Assembly (NCBI RefSeq): GCF_000327385.1 | Contig: NW_008708709.1 | Span: 1 to 64,000 of the forward strand | Length of the DNA stretch: 64,000 nucleotides | Source of the DNA: Lottia gigantea | Lineage: Eukaryota; Mollusca; Gastropoda; Lottiidae | Reading direction: 5' to 3' | Part shown: piece by piece, positions 19,401 to 33,115 of the stretch | Layout of the letters: each line of letters starts with the position of its first letter | Numbering within the stretch: the stretch's first letter is position 1 | Translations under genes and position numbers: made by a program | The notes under the pieces: model-generated | What the model saw: the letters and a program-made list of their open reading frames with translations, nothing else | What the model was told of the DNA's origin: nothing | The model's database searches: none

Positions 19401-20650
19401 ATGTGCAAACTGTATTATAAACTATTAAACAGGGTTCAAGCAGGTACAATTAATCTGTATGTCTTACAACTTGCAATGCTTTGTAGAGACAAGAGTCAAC
19501 GAGTGCAGATTAAATGACACCCTCTCTCCTATCTTCTATTTACAAAATATGAGCAAAATACAAGGATGTAACACTAGTAGAGTTTGAATACTTTCTACAC
19601 TTGATATTGTAGTTATCATAATGACTTGACTGTATATTGGGATGTTGACATACACTATGTAGAGTGTTGAAAAAAATATGAAGAGTGTTTGAATGGAATT
19701 ATGATATATTATATCTGTAAAAAAAGAATATTTAACAATTATACTCTGTACCCTTTTTTGGGCTGTAACAGTTTTGGCTGGTTAAAAGGGTTTAGTTTTC
19801 ATCTGTTATCTTTTATATTAGGCCTGCAATTCATCTGAGTAACATATTTCATCAATCATTTGTTCACTTCCTTTAAGTTTTAAAATGACAGGGCCTCGCC
19901 CCGAGTTGCTAATTGTAAAATAAAACTAATTCATGAAGTTGCATAATGTGACAAAAACTATAGAAATGATTATTGCAGTTTTATTTCAATGCATCCTAAA
20001 CTCAAAAGCAACTGAGATGAATGTTTACTCTTGTACATAATTATACATTTTTGCATAAGGTGGAAATGTGTGTTCAAACTAAAGCTTTTGATCAAAATGA
20101 TAAAATAGTTTAGCTTTCGTTCAACTTAACAGAATATTAATATAGTAATGAATTATTGATGTGTATAAGAGTATGTTATGGTTTTTGTGGTCATTTAGTG
20201 CAGTCAATATTTCCAGTCTTTATACGTGAGTTCTAAATGAACGATTAGTGTAATAGGATCAAAGTATTATTTATTTACCAATATACTATTACTATCTGAT
20301 ATGTGTAAGATCATTAGGTACTAATTGATCGATATACTCTCATTTCTACTACATATAGTAACTATTATTGATGTTATTACTTGTCTTACATTCCATAAGT
20401 TCTAAATTTACCATGATGGCTTCGAACTGACCCAATGAACTTGGCATCATGGAATTGTTTTAGGTTAATGGTTCCATCAAGCACTTAAAAGACTTCTGAA
20501 AATAATTAATTATTTAAAATTTAGACTCAAAGCAATCACCATAAATATTCCTACTTTAAATGTTTAGTACCTTCAAACTTAGAAACAAGATGAAAGGTTT
20601 TTAAACGTCCTACAACTTTCTTTTGAACTAATGATGACAGATATAGCCAT
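16406..20650. other. Non-coding region, no recognised gene
   Basis: Short ORFs only, including one reading out of the minisatellite to 16560. A GC-rich patch with a G-rich strand lies near 17105-17180. A short tandem duplication of GAATGGCGAAATCT is at about 17750-17778. Nothing else was recognised. Confidence 0.5.
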
Positions 20651-20799
20651 TTAGTGCGCTGTGAGGGAAATTTTTTCAAAACAGTGGTATTAGCCCACTT
20701 AATGAAAATCCTACCACTGTTGAGATTAAACCTTCAGATCACTAAGCAAGCAATAACTATTAGAGCTATCTTTAAAGACGCTTGTTTCCTTTATAGGTA

Positions 20800-21080
20800 T
20801 GTTCCGTTCCATTCGACTACCAATCAACAAGAATTACCACGACTAGAACAAGTTTAGAAGAATGAAGAAGATCGAGTAACTTACGCCACGCAACCCAGGA
20901 TCGAGTTTCACCGCCATGTCATTCGACCCGACCAGATCTTACAAATATCAACAACCAAACCAACAACACTGCATAATCCAATATGAACCAATCCAACTAC
21001 CAACTACTACGACTACCAACAACTACATAGTTTGCGATATCAGCATCCGCTGAAAGCGAACGTTAACTTGTCATCTACCA
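20800..21080. other. A+C-rich block
   Basis: The plus strand becomes rich in CAA, CCA and ACC triplets (CCAACTACCAACTACTACGA, then CTACCAACAACTACATAG) and poor in G and T runs, unlike its flanks. It may be a decayed low-complexity or simple repeat. The 67-codon ORF ending at 20857 is not recognised. Confidence 0.35.
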
Positions 21081-21089
21081 AATATCCAA

Positions 21090-22900
21090 CCTTATCTGTA
21101 TGTCATTATAAGAAAGTTTCAGATCTCACAGGTGAGAGAAGGCATTTTTTATCGAGTACAACCCGAATGTATTCAAACCACAAACTTTCCTAAAAATCTA
21201 AATGAATTGCATAGCCTTAATGCCTTTTTCTGCTTAAAGTTAACAATCGATATTGTGATACCTCTTAGTACTTAAACTATAATGACATTGAACTGATTTA
21301 CCTCGGAGCTTACCCAATATTTCTTAAGCTCAGCACGTGGTAAATAAGAGTATTTCAATAGTGTATTTTTTATTTTGTTCCACTTATATAACTGTTTTTG
21401 TCACGACATTTAGTAATATTGAATAATATTTACATGACCATATTGTAAATTTTTTTTGAACGAGTTCGAACCCTTTGTTAATCGGTGTGTTTTTATTGTG
21501 TCAACTACAATGGTACATGTTATTTATGTCGAGTAGGCTTCATCTAGATATCTTAATGAATGAAATAACCGCAAGGACCTCAATAACCTATGCGATAATG
21601 GGAACTTTTAGGTTTAATGCAACACTCTAATTGGTTTGTAAGAATAAGCAAGTGTGTATGAATTAATACGATGTTTTTTAATATAAACGACTGAATGACT
21701 TTCGTATGTATTATATATACCAAATGAACTTGGGTATGATAGAAGTTCATATTACTACATCATAGTTAATGTGACGACAAGATAAGTAGTGTATCAACTA
21801 GTATTTTATCATTAGTAAATTATAACACCACTACTAGTATATTGTCTTCTAGACTGTTTACTATTGATTAATGATTAGTGATTACTGATTGCAGCAATGA
21901 TTCATTTATCAAGAGTGAATATATTTCACTTACATTTCACTCAATATTTCTTAACATGTAGTCCGAACTTGCTGACATAAATCCACCGCTCTACATAAAG
22001 TCAGAAAACTATCTTAATGTTTCCACTCTTGTTCAATTTCATATTTATCTCATGTCACAAACTTCATTTACTTAAAGTAACGGCTCTGTATATTCATATA
22101 CGTCTGAGAGGAACTACAAACTACATAAATGTCTTTAAATTTCTCAGGAAAAACTCCTCTGTCACATTTGTGTTATCTTGTAATTATGTGAATCTGGAAA
22201 TACAACATTGAAATGACAAAAAATGCATCTCAAAATTTTTGGATTAGTAGATTTGGCAGTAGATTTGTCAGTTCGGACTATATGTTGAAAACTATGCCTA
22301 AGTATACGAGGACATTTCTATATGTAATTAAGAATATAATATATCAGTTATGTGATCGACTTAACCTAGTTACCTATATAAAACACAATACGTTGTACAA
22401 TGATTAATGTAAAAGCACTCAATTCATTCTGTAACCAGCTTGTCTTGAATGAAGCTCAACACACTTAGTACGTGCAGTTGTTGAAAAACGAAATGGAGCC
22501 ACGGTTACCAAAAGAGTTCAGTGCTGGCCGCTTTGAAAACAGGTCCTTGGAACTTTTATTATGCAGGTGCTGAAGATATTTGCATGTTGGAAAATTACCT
22601 CATTAAGCATGTTGAGTGGACTGAAACTCATGGAATAAAATACAAATAAATGAATACAGTAAAAATCCATTTATTTTCATGACAGTTGTTTATCGCTTGA
22701 TTGATCTAGGAAAAATATTGTTCTATCGAGGTATACATTTTTATACTTACAGCAATTGTAAAATGCTCTTTTAAACTTGTTTGTGTATCGGAGATACAGT
22801 TAGCAATGATCTTCACAATTTCAATTTTCAATCAGATGTCTGTAGCTCCTGCAATTCTATTAAAACTAGGCTTTTTATGACTTCACTTTCGCAAAAGGCC
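21090..22900. other. Non-coding region, no recognised gene
   Basis: Two adjacent ORFs of 64 codons (22017-22407) resemble no family I know and have AT-rich composition typical of chance ORFs. Confidence 0.5.
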
Positions 22901-22929
22901 TTATAATTATAATAATATAAGCAGATGTT

Positions 22930-23347
22930 ATGATGGTGACGTCATTAACGCCTGATTGTAATTGGAATGGTGCAAATAAATGATATCAGTTTCCCACATG
23001 ATATACATAAACATATTCAAGTCAAAGAGACGGACAGGTGATATTTTTTAGACCGATCATATCTTTTGTTTGTTGAAATTTGAGCCTTCAAATCCATATG
23101 AGTCCAGAATTATCTGCGTTTGAATGTTAAAATACTCATTTTATGATACTCTGTGATGTATAGACAAGATAGAAATAGAAATACTGAGTAAACTTCTAAG
23201 TTTGAAGTCTTTTTAAAGGAATTGTGCGATTTTCTTACATTTGTAGTACTTCGGAAGGCTATTTACATACATTCAACACTCAAATCAATTCCCCAAAATG
23301 GCGAAATGTCCCTTTAAAACAACCTCTTTACAATCCCTTTAAATATC
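22930..23347. mobile_element. MITE-like repeat sharing parts with the 5.4- and 9.4-kb elements
   Basis: GGAATGGTGCAAATAAATGA, then TATCAGTTTCC near 22962 matches the body of the 5433-5591 element. The segment 23212-23317 (AAAGGAATTGTGCGATTTTC to AAAATGGCGAAATGTCCCTT) matches 9408-9515 in reverse complement. The right end CTTTACAATCCCTTTAAAT is the reverse complement of the left end at 5433. This copy joins modules found separately in the other two, so it may be composite or a longer family member. There is no coding capacity. Confidence 0.5.
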
Positions 23348-26300
23348 CATAGTCAAGGTTTTTAAGTGTATTTCGACATTAATAAGCCTATCAATGAAAT
23401 ATAATTCTGGTATAGGTAATATTTAAAATGAACTGAATAACTATATGATATTAGGTACTATTATGTTATTTGATGACATTACTATACTATACTTATCTTG
23501 ACTTTATTATCTTTCAATTTATTGAAATTAGAGGCCACAATTCTACTCCATATTTTGTAATCATCGATTGCTGTTTCGATATAATTAAATATACTTATGA
23601 AAGGTTTTTATTTTGACATTGGACAGAACATGTCGACCTTTAATTAGCATGCCCCATATTAATCCTGGTAGGAAAAGAAGTTTCAACCTCATCACATTTC
23701 ATTTCAAATCATTTTTCAGAATACAGGTCTCCTGAACTTGGTACGTTCGTCTAAAAATTAGACCCGTTAATTAGGAATAGTGGTTATTGAGTTCTATCAG
23801 ATGGTGAAGAAAATGTTCAGTACACTATACCCCTTTTAAGTCATATTTATGTTGCCTAATGGTAGTCTTTGTTCCGGGTTTGGTTCGGTTAAGTTATCTG
23901 GTTTTGACTGGTACTGTTTTATTGGGATTCGAAGAACATTACACTAAATATTTCACACATTATTCAGTATAAAAACTAGTAACTAGCCAATAGTTATAAT
24001 GATCTGCCAATAAACTACCTGTTTCTAATAACTGTCTTCTTATTTTTTTACCTTCAAGCCAAATACTAAATGGTTATTTCTAACCTTTTAATTCAAGTCA
24101 ACAGATCACCTTATAACATAGACTGACATCATAGTGTACCCGGTGCCTCTGTTTCTAGACTTTCAACTATCCAGTCAGCTAAAGTAAAGGTGAGATGGAG
24201 GTAAAATATCATGAAATCAAATAGGTAATGTAGAGATAATAATTCAGAGAAGTTCTAGAGTGATAGATATTTAGTAGGAATGTTTATATTGCATCTGTTC
24301 ACAATATCTTCACATTTGTTTTTAACTACATTGACGTAAACTACAAGCTCATGTCTAATGCAAGGAATGATAGTCTTGGTGTCAGTTACTCACCTACAAA
24401 AGGCCAACTTGTTATGATTTCTATTGTCTTCAATTTGAGATCGTCAATTCCCATATCAAACTACAGACACCCCAAGACTTCCAGAATGTGGCATCCTCTT
24501 GTTTCAAAACCTTTTTCACAGAATGGAATTATAAGAATATTGTTGGAAACTTTTCTACCCTGTTTTCAACCAGGTGAAAACTATGTTACTGAAAAGGTGT
24601 GCGTTCAAGATCATAAAAAGAGGTTTATGTATATGTTAATTCTTCCAATCATGTGCCAAGGGAATACTTCCAATGACCAAGTGTCGTACACAACTTTTTG
24701 CCTCCAGAGGAAATATCTTTGTTTTAAAATTGTTTTTTTCAGTGAACATATACACAGCACAATAAATCATTAATAATCTTTAAGTATCATTTCGACTAAT
24801 GCCGGAATAGTACTCCAGATTTATAGTTTAGCGAGCAAGCGTCCTTACTCTTTTCCTGCGAACGCCTTTATGGAAAGTATCTTGAACGAATGTAAACAAA
24901 ATAGTATGCCAGTAGCAGTTGGTTCATAATTATGTCCAACTTACTACAATGGCAGTTTTCCGTGATCACTGAAAAGATTGCAAGACAATTCTGTTTTTTT
25001 TTTGTGGTCGAAATCTTGACCTCTGACAATAATTGACATGTTCTAACTGAACTGTTTGTTTATTACTCTTACATTTGTCTGTCAAAGGAGAGCCAGGAGC
25101 CAAAAAAAACAGATCTGGGATACGAAGATCTGAGTACCAAGGCTATATATAGCGGTTCAAGGTTGAATAATATTTTAATGATAAATGTGCACTCAAAGAC
25201 ACCAATTTGTTTTTCTATTTTCTATTCTACTTGATTAAAGAGAAAACTTGTTATTACCTTGTCGAATTCAACATTATATACACATCGTCTTAACGGAAGT
25301 GCAGAATTCGTTCGTCTTTATATGAAAATTATCAAAAGAAGGTTTTCTTTGGTTGGCTTTGATGTGTATTTATTTTGTAAAATTGAAGAGTAATGAAATG
25401 GAAGGAGTCAGTAAAAATGATAGCCTAGAGATACAGACTTGTTAACATATGGAAACAACAAGTGGGAGATGAATTAATTTCTACTCCATTATTTTCATAG
25501 AAATAAAGATTTGAGGCTTCCGTGGTAATTATTGTGGTATCCACTGCCCGTGGTGATGACATCAAACTTTGAAGAACAAGAATTGTCGTTATAAAAGGAA
25601 AGCTATTTGAATTGATTTAGATAAAAGTTGTAGGTAGTTGTTCCCAATTTGTATCGAATCGGAAGTGTTCTTTACGGATAATCTGATGTAAACAACTCTT
25701 TTTGTAAACATAAGTTATTTTCTGCATCCAGCGTTCAGATTCCTGACAAATGGAACCATTAAGATTATCGCCTCTCTTAAATAGTATTTTTTGTATGAGC
25801 ATGTGGGCAGCCTCTTTTTCCGGAAAAAGTCAAAGGTATAAAAATGGATAAACAACGGAAACTTTCACTGAAATATTATCTGATCAATGCCAAAAGTTTT
25901 ATGTAAATTTAAAAAGTACATAACTATTTACATGTAGAATAACATACACAACCCAGAAAAAGCCATAAATTTCGTTTGACACAATGAATGACAGAAATCA
26001 AGATATATATTTTGCTCTCTTTTTCTCTTATGAATATTTCAAGCTGAAGGTTTTTGATGGGTTTATGATAATAATGAAGATAATTACTAATAAAGATATC
26101 TAGGGCCTATTATTATAAATATACTGTCATTTATCAGAGTGTATTATAGTATAGGTATATTTCATTATCTTTTGTTCACATCTATACCACAACAAAACAC
26201 TCAGGCGACAACCACGACGGAATATCCCCATGATACTTATCAAATCTTTACAAATTTCATCAGGTGAACCCAAATGAACTCTGCAAATTACGACACAACG

Positions 26301-27070
26301 ATAAGATCGGTTGAAGTATGTTTATATCAGGTATGAGTTTGTTAGGCTAGGGTGGGGTTATATATCGAACATTTCACTTGTCTTATTAATCTTCTCTTAT
26401 CATATATAATATGTATTTATACATTATGGCAATATGATTAATCAAATATTTATACAATACTATAATATCTAAGTAGTTGTTACAAGATTCAACCTTGAAG
26501 GACTTAATCGTCAAAATATTCAGCCAATCAAATGGTCGGTTCCAAACTAGCTTCTTTTACCAACTTCATTGTGATTATGTTCAATAAAATTCCTAAATTT
26601 GATAAACCAATTTTATTTTATTACCTCCCTTGAACTTTAAAAATCTGTTACATTTTGCTTACGAAGTACTTGAGGAAAAAAAACACATTTTTTGAAATAG
26701 TTTTGAACACTTTGGCCGTGTAGAACTTAATACTGTATCTATGATAGTATGAGGTGTTACGACCACCTATGCTTATGATGTTCTTTCTACCATTTACTTT
26801 AATGGAACAAAATCCCTACCTTAGCTTATATGAATCGTTTCATTGAATATTTTCCTTTAATACTAGACATATCTTATTGCCCTCTCAGTGTTCCTTTTCA
26901 TACAAATCTAACTTTTGTTAAAAAAAAAAACTAAAAACATTTCCACCAATAGTTTCACAGTATCCACTTTACGATCTTACAGCGACTATGTCGTAGTCAA
27001 TCGTGAAGAAAATTAAAGAAAAGGTCCCCAAAAAACTGCAAACTTAAAAACAGTCGACCTCATGCTTCGT
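23348..27070. other. Mostly non-coding region
   Basis: Apart from the 140-codon ORF at 24351 I see no gene-like signal, RNA gene or ordered repeat here. Confidence 0.45.
24351..24773 (+). CDS. Unassigned 140-codon ORF
   Basis: This is the longest uninterrupted reading frame outside the tandem arrays and known genes: ATG at 24351, stop at 24771. The product would be about 140 residues and basic, with no recognisable domain, no clear signal peptide and no obvious membrane segment. I do not recognise it. Its length is unusual for AT-rich non-coding DNA, but composition does not differ clearly from the flanks and no splice partners are evident. It may be chance, a decayed fragment or a small lineage-specific gene. 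Confidence 0.15.
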   Translation: MSNARNDSLGVSYSPTKGQLVMISIVFNLRSSIPISNYRHPKTSRMWHPLVSKPFSQNGIIRILLETFLPCFQPGENYVTEKVCVQDHKKRFMYMLILPIMCQGNTSNDQVSYTTFCLQRKYLCFKIVFFSEHIHSTINH

Positions 27071-27073
27071 TTT

Positions 27074-27290
27074 TGTCACACGTGTATTGCGCTTTTATAC
27101 CGCTCTAGGAGATGTTACAACGCTTGTCTGACGACATTCTCGATCCCATGGCGCTTTCCAGAACAGATCGCCAAACCTTGGCGTTTGCGTTGAACATGTT
27201 CTACACGCTCATACCACGTTTATAGCGACCTTAAAAGGTCTGAGCCAATTTTCCGTCGCAGCAGGGGAATATTGCCTTTTCGGTGTGACA
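27074..27290. mobile_element. GC-richer block bounded by TGTCACAC inverted repeats
   Basis: TGTCACAC at 27074-27081 and its reverse complement GTGTGACA at 27283-27290 bound a 217-bp block clearly richer in G and C than its flanks. The size and short terminal inverted repeats would fit a non-autonomous DNA transposon, but 8 bp could also occur by chance. No ORF of note. Confidence 0.35.
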
Positions 27291-30200
27291 GGGCCTTAAT
27301 GGTCATGTTGTGTTGGTGGGCAAAAACTTATAATGGACAAATATGTATTAACCTTATTATCGTGACCGTTGTGGCGTTTATTTACTTTGGAAGTGGTGAA
27401 ATCTTGTATAGCTTGTCTTAAGCTCGCTTTTAATTCTCATACGAAAAGTGGTAGGCCGAAAAATGTGCATTTAATGATTAAGTTGTTGTTGTCGGTAAAA
27501 ATAAGTGCTGTTCGCCGTTTTATCCTTGAAAAATACAACGGTAATTGTGTTTTCAAAATACTAACTATTTGGCAAGTATTGCATTGATTTTTTGAGTGGT
27601 TGATTTGTACGGACCGTTGGTCAGTTTAGATGACCAGATAAAACAATGGTCAATAAACCTAACCTGACAGTTGTTAACATTATAAATATTGGGGGTCCGT
27701 TCATTTCGAATTAGCTTATCAACTAGTCCTAGGTCAGATGGCATCAATTTTTGTGTCTGGACACAACGATCTTAATTCTGGAACCATTCGGAACCTGGTC
27801 GGTTTATATTTATTCAATGATTTTAAAGAAGAAAAATTAAAACAGAACCCGAAAGAAGAGGTACAACAAAATGGGCATGAAGAGAGTCAACGTTAATAAG
27901 GTGGAATCCGGCGTAGGATTTTGATTTGCAAAAATCCAAGATAATATTTTTCAAGCACTTACAAGAATTGCAACTGCTGTATGTTCTGAGTGCGATTTTG
28001 AAACGTGACACGCATTACATATTACTGTTCCATACATGAAATACCATCTTTCAATGCAGCATTGATATAGGTCAGATCCGGCGGTGATGTACTTTTATGT
28101 TTTAATTCGTCCTTTTTTCAAATACAATTTTTTTTTATTATTATCCTTCGATATAGGTTATTGTGATTTTCGACTAGTCCCTTAAATTCTTAATATTATA
28201 TTATCAATATTCCTCAAATATCTCATTCATAACTAGTTAAGATAATAAACCACTATTTCGAATGGCCGATTTTTAAGAGAAACTAATCAAATTAATTGTC
28301 ACCAATCTTTTTCACTTCATAACAAGGCTCCTCACTGTCTATGGAATGCTTCAGTATATAAACTATTAAAATGACAAGTAACTTACGTACCCACCTTTTA
28401 CAAAGTATTTTCGATGGATGAAGAATTTTGTAATCAAATATTCATTTATATATATTGAAGCCTCCACTTTGCTACAACAAAAGATCTATATTGTAAAATA
28501 AAGTGCGCTGTTGGAGGGCAGACAATGAAGCCCCGTTTCCACTCCATTAAAAATATAAAAATATCATTTATAAACTTTATATGACCTTACTACCACTAAA
28601 AGAATGCCAGTCTGGTTTTTTTGGCACTAAATCACCAACAGGATCGCTAGGTTTGGCAGCATATCTTGATAAGGAAAGCGCTCCTTTGTTACGAATGAGG
28701 GAAATTCGCTCTGTACCTCCCCCTAACAACCAGAGATTGTGAGAGGACTCGGGCTAAGAAGCTGTTAATATTCGTGTACCTGAACTATTTTAAGTAGTTT
28801 AATGAAGAATTACTCATCTACAGTATGTTGGCTCTAATTTTTTGTTCAACTAGATATTTTTCTGGCCAGTGCCCGACATCAAATAAATATTTTATGATCT
28901 TTGTAGTGTAAAATACAGGTAAAGAGTTATTTTTATAGCGTTATAAATAGTTCTTATTATATAACTCTATGGTTATTTTACATCAGTCAAAAAGTAAATT
29001 ATAAAGCAGAATTAAAGACTCAATTTCTACGTTTGACTTTAGGCATTTCCCTCATCATATTTTAATTACATTTTATAAATTTTTAACTTTCTAATGATTC
29101 AAAATATGTTCTTCAAATTTGATATGACGATCCTAGATACAATTTAAATTTTAAGGATAGTCCGAAACCAAATCCGTTCTGGCCTCTGAATAATCGATTT
29201 TACCGGACGCCTTCTGACTAGTACATGCCAAAATTTATCTGTTAACAAGCAGAACTTAACCTGAAGTTTCGTACTCTGTATAAAGACATTTAACCACAAC
29301 AATTGTGAGGTTTTGAAGACATGCTATAATTCAGTGACCTGTCAGATACATAACTCGCTGGAGTAAGAATTGATTGACACATATCGCGTGGGACCAGCAT
29401 ACCATATTATAATAAATGTAACAAATTACGAAATGTCAAAGAAAATGCGATTTGAACAGATTTGTAAATTGATATTGTGTTCGCCACGTACAAATGGTGA
29501 ATATTTTAACCTTTTTAACAAACATTGCATGAATAAATAGTATGTGACAATATGTTTTTTTTTTACATGTTATGAATTTGACGGGTGTTATTAAGTACAT
29601 AATGATTAGATGAGTGAGTGTGGAATTTAGGAACTTGAGCGATTAGAGGTTTTCATCCTGATCACATTGACCTGTGTAACTGGTACGACATTACAAACAT
29701 TACACTTTCTAATCTATAATAAGTCGTAATATGACCAGAAAACTTAGAGTACGTTGAAAAACATTTGGATTCGTAAACAAAAGTATTTTTTAAAATTCTA
29801 AATGAAACCTTACAATAGTGTCAATGAGCAATCAAGGAAAGCTGTTCTGGTACGAGAATGATGAAAAGGTCGTCAACGCGTGCATTAACAGATAACGATG
29901 GTACGGAGAAAAGAAGCGGATGATGAAAAAGGATCATAATAATAGAGGCATCAGAATAAGGTTATTGTCCAGAAAGGTTACTCCGTTCATACTCAGATAT
30001 TGTATGCATGGTCAGTTAGTTCTAAATCATTCAATCATTATTAATTGCCCATTTGTCTTCTATTTGTCGGTCATTTTTTGTTGATGTGACCACAAAGAAT
30101 GTCACGAACCATTGCTTATGATAGTTTAATACTAATACTAACATGTGTAGCCGGCATATTAACAGACAAATTGAGCGGCTAATCAATTTTTACTTATTAC

Positions 30201-30940
30201 TACCTTAGAATGTTGTTTATGTGAAGCACCTGTTTTTGAGCCCACTAGAAATTGCCCAAATCCAAACAAACCGGTGACCAAGTACAGAAAATGATAGAAG
30301 TAAACTGAACCTGGCATAGTTGTACCCAATAACAGTATAGTATGTTGGTAAATTTAGTAGATTAAAGTATGAAAACAGATTTTTAACCCTAAGATTATTT
30401 ACAGTACACCTTTATTCACCCAAATAGAGTCCAAATATAACCAGGCATGGCTGACCACAATTCAGTTTGAATAAGGGTATCTTGGTGCTCTAATCTTGGT
30501 TCTGATAGCAATGCACTCTGTACCACTGCACTTAACTTTTTATGACCGGCCCGTACAAAATATATTATAAAAATTCTTGTATAAAAAGTTTAATGACATG
30601 AATAATGGAAAATGTACATTGTCTTGTTTACTTATTGGATAAGACTGCATTGCATTTCGTAATTTTTTTAAAAGAATGGGGTAAAGTGGAAAGGCTAAAC
30701 ACTGAAAAATGTATACAGGCGTTTAGAGCATTAGACCTATTCGGCAAAAACATTATTACTAATGTTTTAAAATTGCAAAATTTACAAAGTTAGTAAATAT
30801 CTCTGTAGGAAAATTTGTAAACATTCATATAATATTTATACAGTTTTAAGCTACACCACTCTTTCATAAATATGCTATATAAATATCTAAATATCTAATA
30901 CATAAATATTAAAACAAAACTTTTTTTTATACATGTTATT
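27291..30940. other. Non-coding region with small unassigned ORFs
   Basis: Several ORFs of about 60-72 codons (27369-27587, 27823-28011, 30605-30793) match nothing I know. The 53-codon ORF at 28581 is listed separately. Confidence 0.45.
28581..28742 (+). CDS. Unassigned 53-codon ORF
   Basis: ATG at 28581 and TGA at 28740-28742. The product reads like ordinary protein sequence (SGFFGTKSPTGSLGLAAYLD, then KESAPLLRMREIRSVPPP), and codons are less AT-biased than the surroundings. I do not recognise a family. It may be an exon remnant or a fragment of a decayed element. Low confidence. Confidence 0.12.
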   Translation: MTLLPLKECQSGFFGTKSPTGSLGLAAYLDKESAPLLRMREIRSVPPPNNQRL

Positions 30941-30944
30941 TTAA

Positions 30945-31235
30945 TATTTAAACAACACCATTAGTAAGTAAACAATATCATTAGTTCTAGGAAAGAAACT
31001 CATATTTTGAAATTCAAATCGCGCCATTAGTTACACATGTAATTTTAATATTTTAACTACACCATTAGTTACAAATGCAGTATAATTATTTAAGCAACAC
31101 CATTAGTTACACATGTTATATAAACTCACCATTAGTTAAACATGTTATATAAACACACATAATTAGTTAAACATGATACATTAACACACCATTAGATACA
31201 CATGTTATATAAACACACAATTAGTTACAAATGTA
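30945..31235. repeat. Degenerate ACCATTAGTTACACATGT repeat
   Basis: Roughly seven diverged units of 30-45 bp share ACCATTAGTTA(C/A)ACATGT followed by TATATAAACACAC or AATTTTAATATTT. The CCATTAGTTA core is also found in the larger array at 31528-33115, so the two may share an origin. Confidence 0.75.
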
Positions 31236-31527
31236 ATGTAAATTTAGAAAAAAAACAAATGTTATAGAATAAATGTTCATATAAGATATCATTAGTTACC
31301 CGAATCTGTTGTATTATTATATGATAAACATACCCATACCAAAGATGTAAGTATCTAAAAAAAACTATTTTCGTTGAAATATTTAGTTCTACAATAAAGA
31401 TTTGATTACTTCTAGCATATAATACTGACAACATGAACATCTTTATTCAATTCATAAATATGGGTAAACAAATACACTATACGTTATGCAGTTTTAACAA
31501 TGTACAACATTAAATACATCGTAAATA

Positions 31528-33115
31528 TTTACAATAACGTAAACCATTAGTTATAGGTTAAAATACTTACAATAACGTATACCATTAGTTATAGTATACA
31601 ATATTTACAATAACGTATACCATTAGTTATAGTATACAATATTTACAATAACGTATATCATTAGTTATAGTATCATATATTATTATATTATAAAATTTAC
31701 AATATAAACTATTAGCTATAGTATATAATATCTACAATAATATATACCATTAGTTATAGTGTATAATATTTACAATAATGTATACCATTAGTTATAGTAT
31801 ATAATATTTACAATAACGTATATCATTAGTTATAGTATCATATATTATTATATTCTAATATTTACAATATATACTATTAGTTATAGTATATACTATCTAC
31901 AATAATATATACCATTAGTTATAGTGTATAATATTTACAATAATGTATATCATTACTTATAGTGTATAATATTTACAATAACGTTTATCATTAGTTATAG
32001 TATATAATATTTACAATAATCTATATTATTACTTATAGTGTATAATATTTTCAATAACTTATACCATTAGTTATAGTATATAATATTTACAATAATGTAT
32101 ATTATTACTTATAGTGTATAATATTTTCAATAACTTATACCATTAGTTATAGTATATAATATTTACAATAATGTATATCATTACTTATAGTGTATAATAT
32201 TTTCAATAACTTATACCATTAGTTATAGTATATAATATTTACAATAATGTATATTATTACTTGTAGTGTATAATATTTTCAATAACTTATACCATTAGTT
32301 ATAGTATATAATATTTACAATAATGTATATCATTACTTATAGTGTATAATATTTACAATAACGTTTATCATTAGTTATAGTATATAATATTTACAATAAT
32401 GTATATTATTACTTGTAGTGTATAATATTTTCAATAACTTATACCATTAGTTATAGTATATAATATTTACAATAATGTATATCATTACTTATAGTATATG
32501 ATATTTACAATAATGTATATTATTACTTATAGTGTATAATATTTTCAATAACTTATACCATTAGTTATAGTATATAATATTTACAATAATGTATATTATT
32601 ACTTGTAGTGTATAATATTTTCAATAACTTATACCATTAGTTATAGTATATAATATTTACAATAATGTATATCATTACTTATAGTGTATAATATTTACAA
32701 TAATATATACCATTAGTTATAGTGTATAATATTTACAATAATGTATATCATTACTTATAGTGTATAATATTTACAATAACGTTTATCATTAGTTATAGTA
32801 TATAATATTTACAATAATGTATATTATTACTTATAGTGTATAATATTTTCAATAACTTATACCATTAGTTATAGTATATAATATTTACAATAATGTATAT
32901 TATTACTTATAGTGTATAATATTTACAATAACTTATATCATTAGTTATAGTATATAATATTTACAATAATGTATATCATTACTTATAGTGTATAATATTT
33001 TCAATAACTTATATCATTTGTTGTAGTGGAAACCATCTACGATAATATATACCATTGGTTATAGGGTATAATATATAATATATATATGTATTGTATAATA
33101 TTTACAATAATGTAC
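31528..33115. repeat. AT-rich satellite, 38-bp monomer in 76-bp dimers
   Basis: Monomers of about 38 bp (ACCATTAGTTATAGTATATA, then ATATTTACAATAATGTAT) alternate between two types: one with ATTAGTTATAGTATATAATATTTAC, one with ATTACTTATAGTGTATAATATTTTC. This forms 76-bp dimers repeated through most of 32000-33010; the left part is less ordered. Nearly all A and T, with no coding potential. Confidence 0.93.

Noticed and set aside
21440-21500. TTCGAACC box as part of a tRNA or SINE promoter
   Set aside because: No A box at a suitable distance and no cloverleaf could be drawn around it.
22017-22407. Pair of adjacent 64-codon ORFs as a possible bicistronic unit
   Set aside because: Products are AT-driven, without domains or conservation clues. 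Adjacency is explained by chance in a stop-poor stretch.
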